Assembly: GCA_945829425.1 (NCBI GenBank)
Contig: CALZUQ010000004.1
Location: 19,337-83,336, forward strand
Origin: an uncultured bacterium
Lineage (GTDB): Bacteria; Bacteroidota; Bacteroidia; Bacteroidales; Bacteroidaceae
Length of the DNA stretch: 64,000 nucleotides
Reading direction: 5' to 3'
A program made the position numbers and the translations under genes. Below are positions 48,101 to 56,810 of the stretch, one piece after another. Each line of letters starts with the position of its first letter. Within the stretch, counting starts at the first letter, position 1. The notes beneath the pieces are model-generated. The model was not told the origin of the DNA and ran no database searches. It saw only the letters and a list, made by a program, of their open reading frames with translations.

Positions 48101-49958
48101 TAACTTCGTCATCATCGTGCCTATGGGCAAGGAGAACGAATGGCGTGAGGCATGGAAACAGTATGCCGACCATATCATCGGCTACCGCCCTGACGAGAAG
48201 TCGGAGTTGACGGAGGTTACACTGACTAAGGCAGGAACGCTGGGTGCGAAGCTCGGTCTTGAGGTGACTATGGACGCTCCAGACAACGTGGGCAGAATCA
48301 GCGGTGACTACTATAAGATCAGGGGACTGAAGGTAAACGGTAAAATCAATGGTAAGGACATAGCCGTGATACGTATGCTCGGTGGTCGTGACGAGGAAGA
48401 AGGTGACGAGGTTGCACTCTCGCGCATGACATATCTCGACCTCTACAATGCCGAGATAGTGACCGACCCGAACAATATCTGTTACAACCGCGACAGCTAC
48501 AACGACTATGTGGAGCGCGACAACGAGGTGCCCGAGAACATGTTCTGGAAGCTCGACAACATCCGCACGCTCATACTGCCGAAGAAGGCCACGAAGATCA
48601 ACGAGGAGGCTTGCTATGACATGCTCAACCTCAAGACAGTTGTCATCGGCGACGAGACAACATATATCGACAACGATGCCTTCGGCGAATGTCCAGGTCT
48701 TGAGAACATGGTGTTCCTCTGCAACAAGAAGGCAGTACTCCACGAAGATGCCTTCAGAGACCCTGCAAGCGACAAGAACTTCCAGGTGAAGAACATGTAC
48801 GTGCCGTTCAGTTATGTGAATGACTGCAGGTCGGACAAGGAATACACCGAGCACTCGATGAACATCTGGACTAAGTATCCTGACGATGGTGTCTTCCGTG
48901 CCTACGGCCGTAACCTCGTAATGACAGATGATGATCTGCAGAACGTAAGCAACATCGACGGATGGTTTGACGACTACGAGAGCATTACTGACCTATCGAC
49001 GCTCTCTAAGACAGTCATCGACTCGCTGAAGACTGACGTTCTTGCCAAGCAGCCTAAGTTGCAGAAGATCAGTCTGCCGAAGACTCTCACAACCGTTCAG
49101 GAGAATGTCTTCTCCAATAACGGCAACCTCGTCTGGGCTGATTTCACCCGCTGCTCGGAGGCTGGAGCCTCGCTTGCAGTTAACGCCGGAAAGCTCGGTG
49201 CTGCCAAGAGCACTCTCGTGTATATGCCTTCATCGTTCGGCTCTTCGGATAAGGCCAACGTGGTATATGGTGCCGATGGCGCAAGGGAGTGCGCAAGGTA
49301 TGAACTGACTGACTCGCGCGATTATGACGTGCCGATGGAGTTCACCGCCAAGGAGATAAGCTACGACCGCAACTTCAAGAAGCGCAAAGCACCTTACACC
49401 ACCTGTCTGCCGTTCGACTGCGACGTGCCTGCAGGCTGCAAGGCTTACACACTCTCAGGTCGTTCGGACAACGAACTCATCTTCACCCAGGTGTCTGACA
49501 TGAAGGGCGAGAAACCTTACCTCATCATCGCCGAGGATGCCGACGCAAAGATTGAGCAGACCTCCAACGTGAAGATTCCTGTCACTCCTACCCGTCTGCC
49601 GCAGGTGAACGCACCCGGCTACTCTATGCTCGGCACTCTCTCGTATATCGACAACGATAAGGCGGCTGGCATGAAGGCCTACGTGCTGCAGCCCGACGCC
49701 CAGTGGCATCCCGTAAGCAACGACGGCAAGAGCAACATAGCCCCCTATCGCGCCTTCATACAGGTGAACGGCACAATGGCTACGCGCGCCCTCCAGTCGT
49801 GGTTTGAGGATGTTGATGGCACGACGGGCGTGACAGTCCTGAAGACCATCGACTTCGACGGCAAGGAACGCTACTACGACCTCAGCGGCCGCCAGCTCAA
49901 TGGCGCACCGAAGCAGGGAGTGTATATTCACAACGGGAAGAAAATTATTAGGAACTAG
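42192..49958 (+). CDS. Giant secreted surface protein: seven ~185-aa YNDIG modules plus C-terminal BspA-like LRR region
   Basis: 2588 aa; signal peptide; repeated (I/V)YNDIG..Y..T motif; LRR_5-like VKIPSTVKTICQSAFEGCGSLPRIEIPESVTSIENSAFKDCSTL; tail YYDLSGRQLNGAPKQGVYIHNGKKIIRN. Confidence 0.88.
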   Translation: MKQKRPLKPGFFGLLMGLLMLFGSTTLGHAQDKAARAAWKSWEQKLKYDAIYYSNGDYVTETGEGGHKMYHVQVAEAEAGIEHAVIYNDIGEAWNYRTVRVTPWAIAMKPTLIDITFADCSSNTAGTNAYAWISIDLAEECFADNKNLEAVYMKYKMYADDDHTIMLKPKDVRAGKNIFWNNTKPKIYVDWEYYQDYLNDSKWGVYKDQIVPTTTMREAEKTFEGVGYARDHVEDGKGSFRKESAGDKDISYAHVIGASESDISKVNGAILIYNDYGWDAPYIITRIWSHAYDGSSALKSVKFQDVRNGKSYKDMNITIGDYAFANCPNLLTFDLVMKVASTKEMKDLTPANIKIGKHVFDGSPNVQIRVPLFQKAAFEADENWKEYAHLFVPYVEDITNSDVEEGGVHYSYIYNSNGNYVTTKVTDPKDGNHILYHVKATSVDNDKDAIVVYNDIGTAWYYRTVLFDNNALNGKSTLKTISFADCVSNLPYSQAWVWPRIELGKTSMQYCPSLEEVQMKYKMYAGDDHTVMLRPGTIVPQEGFNFEGSPKAKILVDPEYYSSYINAPEWQGVKDRIVSTPKMREAEFKEYGMQYARDNNEDATGSYKTTTSNNGNTTVYKVHVIGPDADYIKNHDGIAYLYKDIGQTWAYTTTKIWARSFDGCDDLKSVKIYDIMPSATKNYLDLNIEIGDSAFVNCRNLKFFDVVMNSVDEKDHFEVIHPSQMPIGKDVFAGSPKVRIRVASSAYTEFLNDEKWSQYANLIEPYDFEMADYKEGGAIYSMWRTEDGQTFYSSKDAEEMEKIVEPWAAAFRNLEPDKLLALDTDETLWYTHITGLDDDYLKKHDGELRIYNDIGTSYDFKTLAIDSIQLRGNENIKKIVFEDCASGSENANTMLKMVIHNGAFKDCKNLKELNMFYLSTKGTNEMKYLTPEDVYIGENVFDGVDKDFRIVVAPEAYTDFITDANWGQYKEMIVACDYVPTAEDDIVEEGVTYGYAANTLNSLPTSTVAHLQSSMWNLATLAGEVVIAVLTDGLAQAGISGASTASSTVVTALSRTIFKPAALIGHSLFIAGQPATEAAYNAAIHGIGLCFGVQSALNTHAALAISSNIESNIRHNTWMISGSGWILTENKHPIYHMYVKDVDDSKTDLTIYNDIGTAYNYSTIGFGDRAFWNKTNLMRIGFKDQLRGDTEARKAMCIAIPDSCFLGCSNLRMLDLVLKSNEDGSEQALGPENFLILGDKIFEGCHPDLKIRIGRERLDDFLANETWQPYKNMFEVVDIEDKVSFEEKGVQYAREFENASRVYQTFIEDHTIEHLKVVGATDDIDKQQGEVSLWNDIGRYNNYKLDRVKYKAFYNNPKVKGLSFWDVLGGDAYTNLNVTLQDSCFADCKNLEYVNMLYMVTDGFNTAKEMLPDSVHLGKGVFDGCDKLKIKMMWNATDKFLADSTWANYKDKFAPCFFKPADEEVEDALDDAGLSYKSPISDTWDVMDATQMKNIESVRDQIGKREIKAFEEFKAFETVGLERVPIEMFRNQKNLQLVKIPSTVKTICQSAFEGCGSLPRIEIPESVTSIENSAFKDCSTLKSIRMMSSVPATLSGEPFAGLPSDYVIYVPDTASVVAAYKEKWPEYADHIQEYKFKSTFKTVTVKEAGTLAKELGFYSATGTDESGAIAHYSISGEFSQYDSLKIVGPLNSDDFAAIRSLGGRTPIHCNIEPRGRLKYLDLSDADIVKGGLFYSTENYGVDIYRSTKDDVIGLVMFEKLPYLETLILPNSAKSIEDEMAWKCPNLKRIVFGPNINDIEEDIIQETPNLTEMIFLGPVPKTMDKEMFYGKASRIVAYTTNAEQANYTAAARIYNNVDTIATGFEDDRTLQVMAKKGIYLGTDLANLNSFENVVNGEGIGKFMELIYALNVTTLGDNSLNGCSEMDVVSLPYNLKSITADAFKGCTSLNTVYGTCSEIPELAADAFRDLPSNFVIIVPMGKENEWREAWKQYADHIIGYRPDEKSELTEVTLTKAGTLGAKLGLEVTMDAPDNVGRISGDYYKIRGLKVNGKINGKDIAVIRMLGGRDEEEGDEVALSRMTYLDLYNAEIVTDPNNICYNRDSYNDYVERDNEVPENMFWKLDNIRTLILPKKATKINEEACYDMLNLKTVVIGDETTYIDNDAFGECPGLENMVFLCNKKAVLHEDAFRDPASDKNFQVKNMYVPFSYVNDCRSDKEYTEHSMNIWTKYPDDGVFRAYGRNLVMTDDDLQNVSNIDGWFDDYESITDLSTLSKTVIDSLKTDVLAKQPKLQKISLPKTLTTVQENVFSNNGNLVWADFTRCSEAGASLAVNAGKLGAAKSTLVYMPSSFGSSDKANVVYGADGARECARYELTDSRDYDVPMEFTAKEISYDRNFKKRKAPYTTCLPFDCDVPAGCKAYTLSGRSDNELIFTQVSDMKGEKPYLIIAEDADAKIEQTSNVKIPVTPTRLPQVNAPGYSMLGTLSYIDNDKAAGMKAYVLQPDAQWHPVSNDGKSNIAPYRAFIQVNGTMATRALQSWFEDVDGTTGVTVLKTIDFDGKERYYDLSGRQLNGAPKQGVYIHNGKKIIRN

Positions 49959-50101
49959 GAAGGAGGAATGAGGAATGAGGAGTTAAGCCTAATGTATGTA
50001 CGCTGGGATGTCATTGCGTTAATGCCATTGCGCTGAAGACAAAAGCTCAAAACTAATGGCTTAACTCCTTATCCCCCCCATAAAAATAAAAATTTAAAGT
50101 T

Positions 50102-50701
50102 ATGATTAAAAAGTTTTTTATATTAGCAGTTGCTGCCCTCGCCCTTGTGGCGTGCGGCGGTGACGATGAGCCGGACACTCCGACTCCGGAGCCTACAGTG
50201 GAATCAAAGTGCGATGTGACTCATACGGTCAACGTGTCGCAAGACTTGCTTGAAGTGGCTAACGTCACCATATATTATATAGGTGCCAACGGACTGGTTG
50301 TCTCCGAACCGATTAATTCGGCAACATGGACAAAGACCGTGACCCAGGCTCTGCCGTGCAAGTTCGGCGTTGCTCTGTCGTGCACAATGAAGCAGGGTGT
50401 GCAGTTGGATGGAAACCGCACCTACTCGTTCTCGGGCAATGCCCAACTAAGCGCGAATATAGTAGCTCAGAACGGTAAGTTCACCGACACTTATAACAAG
50501 ACCTCCACTTTGAAGAAGGCGGAACTGAATGCCGACGGTGTCGCTGCATATATCTCAACAGCCAATATCGCAGTGGCGCGTGCTGTCGACGAGAAGGGTG
50601 AAACAAGCACAACAACCATCGACTGGGGCTTCAATGCCGGTGAAGGCGGCACGACCGATACTCCCGTGAGCGGCGACCCTGCCACGGGAGATGCGGAGTG
50701 A
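50102..50701 (+). CDS. Hypothetical lipoprotein
   Basis: 199 aa; lipobox ALVACGGDDEPDTPTPEP. Confidence 0.7.
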   Translation: MIKKFFILAVAALALVACGGDDEPDTPTPEPTVESKCDVTHTVNVSQDLLEVANVTIYYIGANGLVVSEPINSATWTKTVTQALPCKFGVALSCTMKQGVQLDGNRTYSFSGNAQLSANIVAQNGKFTDTYNKTSTLKKAELNADGVAAYISTANIAVARAVDEKGETSTTTIDWGFNAGEGGTTDTPVSGDPATGDAE

Positions 50702-50823
50702 TGTGAGAATTAGGAATTAAGAATGGGCTGCGCGATAACGCCCGCGATAAGACCCTACATATACGAAGTGGCTTTTCCGCTGTGAAAAGTCACTTTTTTT
50801 AAAAACGTAGGATTTGTTTGGAG

Positions 50824-50970
50824 ATGTCCGCCCAGGCTGCAATGAAGCAGATTGACCTCAAGGACTACGCCTCTAAGTTTGCTCTCTCTGGTCTGCCCAT
50901 AGTAAAGGTCGGCATCAACTTCGACCCTGAGCGCAGGACAATCGGCGACTGGACTGTCTGCGGCAGCTGA
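50824..50970 (+). pseudogene. C-terminal remnant of a DUF1703-type gene
   Basis: MSAQAAMKQIDLKDYASKFALSGLPIVKVGINFDPERRTIGDWTVCGS matches the C-terminus of 34915-36483; preceded by a degenerate piece of the shared promoter. Confidence 0.85.
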
Positions 50971-50996
50971 AATTATGTAGGTCCTGTTAATTATTC

Positions 50997-51445
50997 GACA
51001 AGTCTCCCCCCATTATTATAATTGCTGCGGTAAAGCCATGCGGTTTGAGAAATTGCCGCATGGCTTTACCCCCCCCCTATCGTATACCATTTATCGTTTT
51101 TATTATCCTTTTTTACTAAATAATTCTTCCTTTTTTTGCTCGTTTTATTTTTTTTCTGTAAATTTGCAACAAAATTGGTATTATTAGTTAGGATATGCTT
51201 TTTTATATATACTGTAACATTTTTCACGTTATCCTCTTCCTGTTTGTAAGTGGGGGGTGCAAAAAACGTCTGTCGACAAGTAACATAGCGTTATTTGCCT
51301 TATTCACTTTTACCTTATTTTCTCTTACGGCTTGTTCGGACAATGATGACGATGACACGTCTTCCGCATTGACTTCCGCCAATGTGGTGGAGGTAGTGTT
51401 CTCGCCATCGAGCTTCGGCGACTTGGGTTATAACGACATCATACT
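50997..51445 (+). repeat. Duplicate of 38739-39186 (hairpin, promoter, N-terminus of BMP-like lipoprotein)
   Basis: Near-identical sequence by direct comparison, ending at ..aacgacatcatact. Confidence 0.92.
51195..51445 (+). pseudogene. Truncated N-terminus of a BMP-like lipoprotein
   Basis: MLFYIYCNIFHVILFLFVSGGCKKRLSTSNIALFALFTFTLFSLTACSDNDDDD... identical to 38936 copy until junction, then unrelated frame. Confidence 0.9.
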
Positions 51446-51589
51446 GACCACAGTGTGGATTTCGAATCAACATCGTTCGACAGGAACGCTATGCCCGAGG
51501 ACATCACCAACTGCACCGAGGCGCAAGCCGACGTCATGGCAGACCTGTTCTACAAGTGTGCCGTAGCTGCCAACAGCAAATTCCATTGA
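51446..51589 (+). pseudogene. C-terminal fragment of an unidentified protein
   Basis: Open frame DHSVDFESTSFDRNAMPEDITNCTEAQADVMADLFYKCAVAANSKFH*, starting exactly at the junction, in a different frame from the BMP remnant. Confidence 0.6.
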
Positions 51590-51612
51590 TACACCTTAAA
51601 AAAATAACAGTT

Positions 51613-54210
51613 ATGAGAAAGTCTATAATGATTATCATGGCATTGGTGACGATGAATGTCACCAATGCCGATGCCAAGAAGTTCTACCACTATGGTAATA
51701 CACTTACATTTCTCTGCGACGACGAGACGCTGACGGCGGAAGTGGCGGGAACGTACCACGTGGAGACGAGCGGCACCATCACCGTGCCGGAGACATTTGT
51801 TGCCAAGGACGGAAATACTTATACCGTGACAGCCATCGGCGACAACTTCTTGTATTTCAACGGCTATTCCTATTCTCAGGGTTGCACTGAGGTAGTATTG
51901 CCCAAGACCATCAAGTCTATAGGTACATGTGCCTTCTATTACGCAAAGATAAAAAGCATCAACCTGCCCGAAGAATTGGAGTCGATAGGCGAGGCGGCAT
52001 TTATGAATTGTAAAAACCTTGAGTTGGCAGAATTGCCTTCATCGCTGAAGCATCTTGGCAGTTGGGCGTTTAGCGGATGTCCGGGCATAACAATTTCCAC
52101 ACTGCCTGAGTCGATAGAGACATTGGGCAAAGGAGTGTTTTCCGGCGTTCTCTTTGGCGACAAGATGACATCGTTCACCTTCCCTGACCATATAACGGAA
52201 CTGCCCGACAGCTTTTTCTATAGGAGGAAGGGGCTTAAGGAGCTTCATCTGCCGGCAAACCTGAAGAAGATAGGCAGTATGGTCATCAACAACACCAAGC
52301 TGACGGAATTGGTAATACCGGAAGGAGTCACCGAGATAGCGGAGCGTGCATTCTGGGGCAACAGGTCTCTGACAACCTTTGTACTTCCAAAGTCGATGAC
52401 GAAGATACCTGCCGGAGCATTCGCCAATACGGGCATAAAGAACCTGGACTTCCTGCCTGCCGGCGTAACGGAGATAGGCGATGAGGCATTCCGTGGTTCG
52501 GAACTGGTGGAGGCCAACATCCCTGAGGGCGTAACGACAATTGGGGCGGATGTACTATATGGGTGCAGCAATCTGGAGACAGCGAGCTTTCCGAAGACGG
52601 CTGTGGATGTCAGCAGTTGGCCTTTGGAGGGATGCTTTAATCTGAAGGGCTTTACTATTGCCGAAGGCAACCCGTCGTTGAAGATGACATCCGACTCGGT
52701 CATTACATGCACTATTAGCGACGGTCGTCGGTTATTGTATGTAGCACAGTCGGCAATCGTTGACAGTACATTCGTCATACCTGACGATATCAAGGAAATC
52801 GGCAACAATGCCTTCGGATACTACAGGATGGTCAACCGCATAGAGTTTCCCGAGGGCTTGAGGCGAATAGGAAATTCCAACTTCGAATATTCTCCGATAA
52901 AGAAAGTTGTGCTTCCTTCAACCCTTGAAGAACTGGGCGATGAAGTCTTTAATGGATGCACTTTGTTGGAAGAGGTCGTGCTGCCTGAAAAGCTAAGGAG
53001 TATACCTTCCAGGACTTTTGCTTACTGTAGCAATTTGTCGAAAGTTAATTGGCCAGCAGAATTGGAGGAGATCGGAAATTCTGCTTTTTCCGGTACTTCG
53101 CTGCCTTCGGAGGTGATATTGCCGAATAGTGTCAAGCGTATTGGTCAGGCTGCATTCAGCAACAACAAGAAACCTTTCGAGAACTTTGTGCTGCCCGAAG
53201 GTATCAAAAACATTGAGACTTCGACTTTTAACGGGAGCAAACTGCCCAACGGAATTGTCATTCCGGGCAGTGTGAGAACCATTGGCGAAGGAGCGTTTAT
53301 GGCTTGCAATTGGGACAACATTGTCATTCCGGAAGGAGTGGAATTCATAGGTAATGCAAGCTTTAAGTCAAATTATGCGACACAAGTATCGCTGCCGTCA
53401 ACACTGAAATACATAGACAAATACGCTTTTGCAGAGAATAACTTAGAAACCGTCATTCTCCCCGAAGGATTGAAGAGAATATGTGCCAATGCCTTCAATG
53501 GCTGTAACTATCTGAAAGAAATATCGATACCTTTTGGTGTTAATGTGAATCCGTATGCTTTCTACGAATGTACAGGATTGGAAAAGGTGACCTTTCCCGA
53601 GGACTTGCAGATCATCCATCCGGGACTGTTCGCTGGTTGCACAAGCCTGAAGAGCGTAAAGCTGCCCAAGAACGTGATAGCTCTGGAAAACGAGATATTC
53701 GACGGCTGCTCTGCCTTGGAGGAGATTGATTTCCCTGAGACGTTGGAGTGCATCGGCAACTGGGTGTTCTGCGGTACAAACCTTAAGAAAGCCAACCTGT
53801 CGCACACATCGCTGCGGAACATCATCTGGGAGGCATTTGCCGACAACAAGAGTCTCACCGAGGTGCGTCTGCCTGCCACCTGCAATTTCGTAGGCGAAAA
53901 GGCATTCGCCGGTTGTGACAACATCAGCGTGGTGGAAGTGCTCGCCACCGTACCGCCTACGGCAGAAGCTGAGGCGTTCCAGTCGCCTGTAACTGACAAT
54001 GCCGTACTCATCGTGCCGGAAGGCTCTGAGCAGGCCTACCGCAACGCCGAGGTATGGAAGGAGTTCAAGAACATCGCCACGCCGACGGGAGTGAAATCCA
54101 CCTTCGTTGACTCTCAAGACGGAGAGCGCATATATGACCTGAACGGCATAGAGATTAAGACTGAAAAGGGTCTGTTCATTAAGAATGGAATTAAAGTATT
54201 GAAAAATTAA
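51613..54210 (+). CDS. BspA-type (LRR_5) leucine-rich repeat surface protein
   Basis: Signal peptide MRKSIMIIMALVTMNVTNADA; many LRR_5 units (ITELPDSFFYRRKGLKELHLPANLKKIGSMVI); start refined from 51556 to 51613. Confidence 0.93.
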   Translation: MRKSIMIIMALVTMNVTNADAKKFYHYGNTLTFLCDDETLTAEVAGTYHVETSGTITVPETFVAKDGNTYTVTAIGDNFLYFNGYSYSQGCTEVVLPKTIKSIGTCAFYYAKIKSINLPEELESIGEAAFMNCKNLELAELPSSLKHLGSWAFSGCPGITISTLPESIETLGKGVFSGVLFGDKMTSFTFPDHITELPDSFFYRRKGLKELHLPANLKKIGSMVINNTKLTELVIPEGVTEIAERAFWGNRSLTTFVLPKSMTKIPAGAFANTGIKNLDFLPAGVTEIGDEAFRGSELVEANIPEGVTTIGADVLYGCSNLETASFPKTAVDVSSWPLEGCFNLKGFTIAEGNPSLKMTSDSVITCTISDGRRLLYVAQSAIVDSTFVIPDDIKEIGNNAFGYYRMVNRIEFPEGLRRIGNSNFEYSPIKKVVLPSTLEELGDEVFNGCTLLEEVVLPEKLRSIPSRTFAYCSNLSKVNWPAELEEIGNSAFSGTSLPSEVILPNSVKRIGQAAFSNNKKPFENFVLPEGIKNIETSTFNGSKLPNGIVIPGSVRTIGEGAFMACNWDNIVIPEGVEFIGNASFKSNYATQVSLPSTLKYIDKYAFAENNLETVILPEGLKRICANAFNGCNYLKEISIPFGVNVNPYAFYECTGLEKVTFPEDLQIIHPGLFAGCTSLKSVKLPKNVIALENEIFDGCSALEEIDFPETLECIGNWVFCGTNLKKANLSHTSLRNIIWEAFADNKSLTEVRLPATCNFVGEKAFAGCDNISVVEVLATVPPTAEAEAFQSPVTDNAVLIVPEGSEQAYRNAEVWKEFKNIATPTGVKSTFVDSQDGERIYDLNGIEIKTEKGLFIKNGIKVLKN

Positions 54211-54217
54211 TGTGCGA

Positions 54218-54256
54218 ACCTCGGCATAACCAAGCTAACTTGAGCTATGCCGAGGT
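54218..54256. terminator. Hairpin after BspA-like gene (no clear T-tract)
   Basis: acctcggcata ... tatgccgaggt. Confidence 0.5.
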
Positions 54257-54282
54257 GAAGCCATCAATCAACGAAGTCAATT

Positions 54283-56805
54283 ATGAAGACAAAATTACTG
54301 ATTGTACTATTGCTTCAGGCAATGGAGATGCTGGCAGACACGGAAGTGTACGTCGGCAAGCTGTGCTTCCGCTGCTATGATGAGACGATGACGGCGGAAC
54401 TGGTGAAAAACAGGTTCTGTGAGAACCCGGTAGATATTATCGTGCCGCAGACGGTGGAAGCTGACGACAAAGTATATACGGTAACTGCCATCGGCGACGA
54501 GCCCTTTATGAATTCCGTAGAGAGTGTGCAGTTGCCCCCCACTATCAAGCGGATTGGAGCCAAGGCGTTCTACTCCTCGAATATAGAGGAAATAGTACTC
54601 CCTGACAGCATAGAGATTATAGGCGAACATGCCTTCGGTAGTTTGTTAAGTTCTCTGAGAAAAGTCGTTTTTCCTGAAAAAGTGAAAAACCTGAAGATAG
54701 GGCCTTCGGCTTTCTGGGGGTGTCCCATAGAGGAGCTTACTCTACCAGAGGGATTGACCGAACTTGGATATTTTTCATTTGGTCACGCACATATCCGTAC
54801 GCTGACCATTCCCTCTTCGGTGAAGTCTATTCCCGATTACTGTTTTTGCGAATGTGAGAGCCTTGAAAGCGTCATTCTGCCAAAGGGAATAGAGTATATA
54901 GGAACGTGTGCCTTTGCCAACACCAATTTGCAGAGTTTCGTCATTCCTGCTACCGTAAAGAAAATGGGCGAGGCTCCTTTCAGCTCCTCTCCGATAAAAG
55001 AGATAACTATTCCAGCAACCATAACCCACTGGCCAAACCAGTTTCTGATTGGAACAGATATTGAGACCATAAATATCCCCGAGGGAGTAGTAGAAATAGG
55101 TGACGAGTGTTTTCGTTACTGCTTCAACTTGAAGAGTATCACTATCCCTGAATCTGTGAAGATTGTAGGCGAAGCCATAGCAAATGATTGTGATGCTCTC
55201 ACAACATTAACCATACCTTCAAGCCTTGAAGTCATGAAGGGAGACCCTCAAATTCCGGAAACCGCACAAGTGGTCGTCACAGGGAATGACAATAAGATAA
55301 GGCTGGAAAATGGCATGCTTATCAACGACAGGGGGGAAGAGGGGTGCTGGTTGCTCATGATTCCCGATGACGCTATCACTGACGGCAAGTTCACTGTTCC
55401 TGAGGGTGTCAACGCATTAGGCAGCAGTGTATTCTGCTCCCTGCCCCTCGAAGAACTTGTCAATGCAGAAGTCATAGAACATGTAGGTCCATACGCTTTT
55501 TCAAAAACAAACCTCACAGCTATCGAGATGCCTCGACTCAAGGATCTCGGCGTGGAAGCCTTCAGCTTTTGTTCAAGCCTTCAACAAGTCACCCTGCCTG
55601 AAGGTCTGAAGGAAATACCTGATAGATGCTTCGAATATTGCTATGCATTGGAATCGGTTAATATTCCCACCACGATAGAATCCATCGGTTCAGGGGCATT
55701 TAATGATACTGCCATCAAGCAGATAAACTTGCCTGAGGGATTGAAGGAAATAGGCAACGGTGCCTTCGCACATTGTGATATAGAGCATTTCGATGTGCCT
55801 TCGAGCTGCACCAACTTCCGTTTAAACCGCAGTGGGGTTAAAACGGTAACCCTCCCCGAGGGTTTGACTACCATACCCAGTTATGCTTTCAACGGATGCT
55901 CTTCATTGGAGAGCATCAATCTGCCTTCAACAGTGAGAAGCATCGAAGAGCAAGCATTCGTGGGATGCCAGAACCTGCAGGAGATAACGTTGCCCGAAGG
56001 TCTTGATACACTCGCTTACGGAGCCTTTGCCCTATCGGGACTCACATCGATTGTCATACCGGAGAGTGTCACCGAGATGGGCACCTATGTATTCCAAGAC
56101 TGTCCATTGACATATTGTGAAATAAAAAGCCCGTTGAGAGAAATACCTGATGGTATGTTCTTCAAATGTGAACAACTGCAAAAGGTGGTACTGCCCAATA
56201 CTGTGGAACGAATTGGTATGCACTCTTTTTGGTGCAACTTTGCCTTGAGTGACATCAACTTCCCCGCCTCGCTAAAGGAATTGGGGTATGCAGCGATGGC
56301 AGGTTGCGGCTTAGACCATCTGAAATTGCCTTCTGCCATGGAGCGGATTGGCGAATACTGTTTCGGCAGTGCCTATTGCAGCACCGTGGACCTCTCTCTC
56401 ACGCAACTCAAGGAACTGCCCGGACATGCCTTCAACGAGTGTCCGAACCTCAAGAGCATCATCCTTCCCGCCTCCATGGAAGTCATAACCGACAATTTCT
56501 ACCTCAGTCCGGAGATAGAGCGTGTGGAGTGTCGCTCCACCGTGCCGCCTGTTGTCAAGGGAATGTCATTCGATGAGGACGTTTTCGCCAAGGCAACCCT
56601 GACTGTGCCGCAGCAGAGCATTGAGGCATACAAGAGTGCCGAGTACTGGAAGGAATTCTTCAACATCAGCGGCATCACCACCGCCATTGACGGCATCACC
56701 GTTGACTCCCACACTAACCATGAGCGCATATATGACCTCAGAGGAGTTGAGATGAAGTCAGAGAAGGGTATATATATAAAAGGTGGTAAGGTGAGAATTA
56801 ATTAA
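54283..56805 (+). CDS. BspA-type (LRR_5) leucine-rich repeat surface protein
   Basis: 840 aa; repeated LRR_5 units; tail RIYDLRGVEMKSEKGIYIKGGKVRIN. Confidence 0.93.
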   Translation: MKTKLLIVLLLQAMEMLADTEVYVGKLCFRCYDETMTAELVKNRFCENPVDIIVPQTVEADDKVYTVTAIGDEPFMNSVESVQLPPTIKRIGAKAFYSSNIEEIVLPDSIEIIGEHAFGSLLSSLRKVVFPEKVKNLKIGPSAFWGCPIEELTLPEGLTELGYFSFGHAHIRTLTIPSSVKSIPDYCFCECESLESVILPKGIEYIGTCAFANTNLQSFVIPATVKKMGEAPFSSSPIKEITIPATITHWPNQFLIGTDIETINIPEGVVEIGDECFRYCFNLKSITIPESVKIVGEAIANDCDALTTLTIPSSLEVMKGDPQIPETAQVVVTGNDNKIRLENGMLINDRGEEGCWLLMIPDDAITDGKFTVPEGVNALGSSVFCSLPLEELVNAEVIEHVGPYAFSKTNLTAIEMPRLKDLGVEAFSFCSSLQQVTLPEGLKEIPDRCFEYCYALESVNIPTTIESIGSGAFNDTAIKQINLPEGLKEIGNGAFAHCDIEHFDVPSSCTNFRLNRSGVKTVTLPEGLTTIPSYAFNGCSSLESINLPSTVRSIEEQAFVGCQNLQEITLPEGLDTLAYGAFALSGLTSIVIPESVTEMGTYVFQDCPLTYCEIKSPLREIPDGMFFKCEQLQKVVLPNTVERIGMHSFWCNFALSDINFPASLKELGYAAMAGCGLDHLKLPSAMERIGEYCFGSAYCSTVDLSLTQLKELPGHAFNECPNLKSIILPASMEVITDNFYLSPEIERVECRSTVPPVVKGMSFDEDVFAKATLTVPQQSIEAYKSAEYWKEFFNISGITTAIDGITVDSHTNHERIYDLRGVEMKSEKGIYIKGGKVRIN

Positions 56806-56810
56806 AAACA

